DNA of 5,742 nt. It comes from Candidatus Thorarchaeota archaeon (GTDB lineage: Archaea; Asgardarchaeota; Thorarchaeia; Thorarchaeales; Thorarchaeaceae). The stretch spans positions 174,109 through 179,850 of the forward strand of contig CP070658.1 in NCBI GenBank assembly GCA_020355105.1, in the 5' to 3' direction. Position 1 is the stretch's first letter. Each line of letters opens with the position of its first letter. Shown here piece after piece: positions 5,348-5,742 of the stretch. The notes below the pieces were generated by a model, which was given only the letters and a program-made list of their open reading frames with translations, made no database searches and was not told where the DNA came from. The translations under genes and the position numbers were made by a program.

Positions 5348-5482
5348 GGGGCGGTGGCCTAGTCCGGCATGGCGACGGGCTCCAGATCTAGGCTCGTTTC
5401 GAGCCAGAACAGCGGGGTCATGAATCTGACCGTCGCCGAAGACACTCGTCGATCGTGGGTTCAAATCCCACTCGCCCCACCA
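5348..5482 (+). tRNA. tRNA-Trp (anticodon CCA), interrupted by an intron
   Basis: The acceptor stem GGGGCGG (5348-5354) pairs with TCGCCCC (5472-5478, one G-T pair), followed by discriminator A and an encoded CCA tail (5480-5482). The D stem GCC/GGC (5357-5359, 5371-5373) carries the A14, G15 and G18-G19 loop bases. The anticodon stem ACGGG (5375-5379) pairs with CTCGT (5445-5449, one G-T pair). The loop CTCCAGA has U33 and anticodon CCA at 5382-5384. The variable loop CGATC has the usual five bases and C48. The T stem GTGGG/CCCAC encloses TTCAAAT. Removing 58 bases between positions 37 and 38 gives a normal 77-base tRNA including CCA; without removal no anticodon stem of this type forms. It supplies the tryptophan decoder, and A73 and the CCA anticodon agree with tryptophan identity. 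Confidence 0.95.
5386..5443 (+). other. tRNA-Trp intron (position 37/38)
   Basis: A 58-base insert at the canonical archaeal intron site. The cut points can slide by one base, because A5386 and A5444 are alike, without changing the product. The intron holds a perfect 6-bp hairpin, GGCTCG/CGAGCC (5391-5405). A textbook bulge-helix-bulge is not obvious: the best central helix pairs C32, T33 and C35 with G5441, A5440 and G5438 but leaves a C34-A5439 mismatch. CCGTCGCC (5430-5437) is a perfect 8-base complement of GGCGACGG (5371-5378) in the D and anticodon stems. A near-box C (GTCATGA) and a CTGA lie two bases apart, too close for a box C/D guide. Confidence 0.85.
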
Positions 5483-5499
5483 CTTCCACCTCTACACAT

Positions 5500-5511
5500 G
5501 CATTTGTTTTG
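5500..5511 (+). terminator. T-rich terminator after tRNA-Trp
   Basis: CATTTGTTTT, about 20 bases beyond the CCA tail, is the only T-rich run between tRNA-Trp and the RNase HII gene. T-runs of this kind end archaeal transcripts without needing a hairpin. Confidence 0.45.
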
Positions 5512-5514
5512 ACA

Positions 5515-5526
5515 ACCATTAAGTAG
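5515..5526 (+). promoter_or_regulatory. Probable promoter of the RNase HII gene
   Basis: ACCATTAAGTAG holds a TATA-like TTAAGTA about 31-37 bases before the ATG at 5556. Initiation about 25 bases downstream would leave almost no leader, which agrees with the lack of a Shine-Dalgarno sequence in front of this ATG. Confidence 0.4.
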
Positions 5527-5555
5527 GTCCAGCAGACTTCTGTTGCGCGCTAGTC

Positions 5556-5742
5556 ATGAACGAAGTCGATCCCAGAAGCATGGGCCTGCAGGGTACTGCG
5601 GGAGTTGATGAGGCAGGACGCGGCCCCATGATTGGTCCACTGGTAGTATGTGGTGTTCTGCTTGACGATGATGTACTTCCTAGCCTGGTGAAGCTCAGCG
5701 TCCGGGATTCGAAGGTTCTGACTCCAAAACGGCGAAAGGAGC
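5556..5742 (+). CDS. rnhB: Ribonuclease HII, N-terminal part (runs off the window)
   Basis: The first 62 codons of RNase HII, which cuts the RNA strand of RNA-DNA hybrids, removes single ribonucleotides from DNA and helps clear primers. The diagnostic N-terminal motif GVDEAGRGPMIGPLV (residues 16-30) supplies the first two catalytic acids, Asp18 and Glu19, and the GRG loop that recognises the RNA-DNA junction. DSKVLTPKRR (51-60) is the conserved DSK motif. The remaining catalytic aspartates lie beyond the window. The start is ATG at 5556 or ATG at 5580; archaeal family members usually begin a few residues before the first motif, which would fit either. No Shine-Dalgarno sequence precedes either, so the mRNA may be leaderless. 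Confidence 0.95.
   Translation, partial: MNEVDPRSMGLQGTAGVDEAGRGPMIGPLVVCGVLLDDDVLPSLVKLSVRDSKVLTPKRRKE

Noticed and set aside
5374..5434. An alternative anticodon stem GACGG/CCGTC that would make a different tRNA
   Set aside because: It leaves no position 26, puts C at position 33 and gives an impossible 51-base loop; the ACGGG/CTCGT stem restores a standard tRNA-Trp with U33 and a five-base variable loop.

Overview
The window looks like chromosomal DNA from an archaeon with roughly balanced base composition. The archaeal call rests on an archaeal-type (type II) methionine aminopeptidase, a member of the archaeal DUF1512 family, a tRNA-Trp split by an intron at the canonical 37/38 site, a stand-alone 5S rRNA gene, and TATA-like elements about 25-30 bases upstream of several genes. 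Several starts also carry Shine-Dalgarno sequences of the GGAGGTGATC type. An Asgard-type (for example thorarchaeal) or euryarchaeal source would fit, but nothing here settles the lineage.

Layout: bases 1-737 hold no gene I can support. On the minus strand follow an isoprenylcysteine methyltransferase-like membrane protein (1376-738) and, upstream of it, a UPF0173/UlaG-like metallo-beta-lactamase-fold hydrolase (2156-1479). The hydrolase is divergent from the plus-strand map gene (2298-3191), across a 141-base promoter region. map converges on a minus-strand pair: DUF1512 (4736-3618) followed after one or a few bases by a small two-helix membrane protein with a zinc ribbon (3607-3242). A nested inverted repeat sits where the convergent genes meet. 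Upstream of DUF1512, on the same strand, is a 5S rRNA gene (about 4965-4851) with its own TATA box, and then a small zinc-ribbon gene (5296-5045). On the plus strand come tRNA-Trp with a 58-base intron (5348-5482) and the first 62 codons of RNase HII (5556 to the window end).

Together this is a housekeeping neighbourhood tied to translation and RNA/DNA maintenance (Map, 5S, tRNA-Trp, RNase HII), interleaved with poorly characterised membrane and zinc-binding proteins. I see no mobile element, CRISPR array or defence system. The points most worth following are the unlinked 5S gene, the odd folding of the tRNA-Trp intron, and the DUF1512/zinc-ribbon membrane operon.
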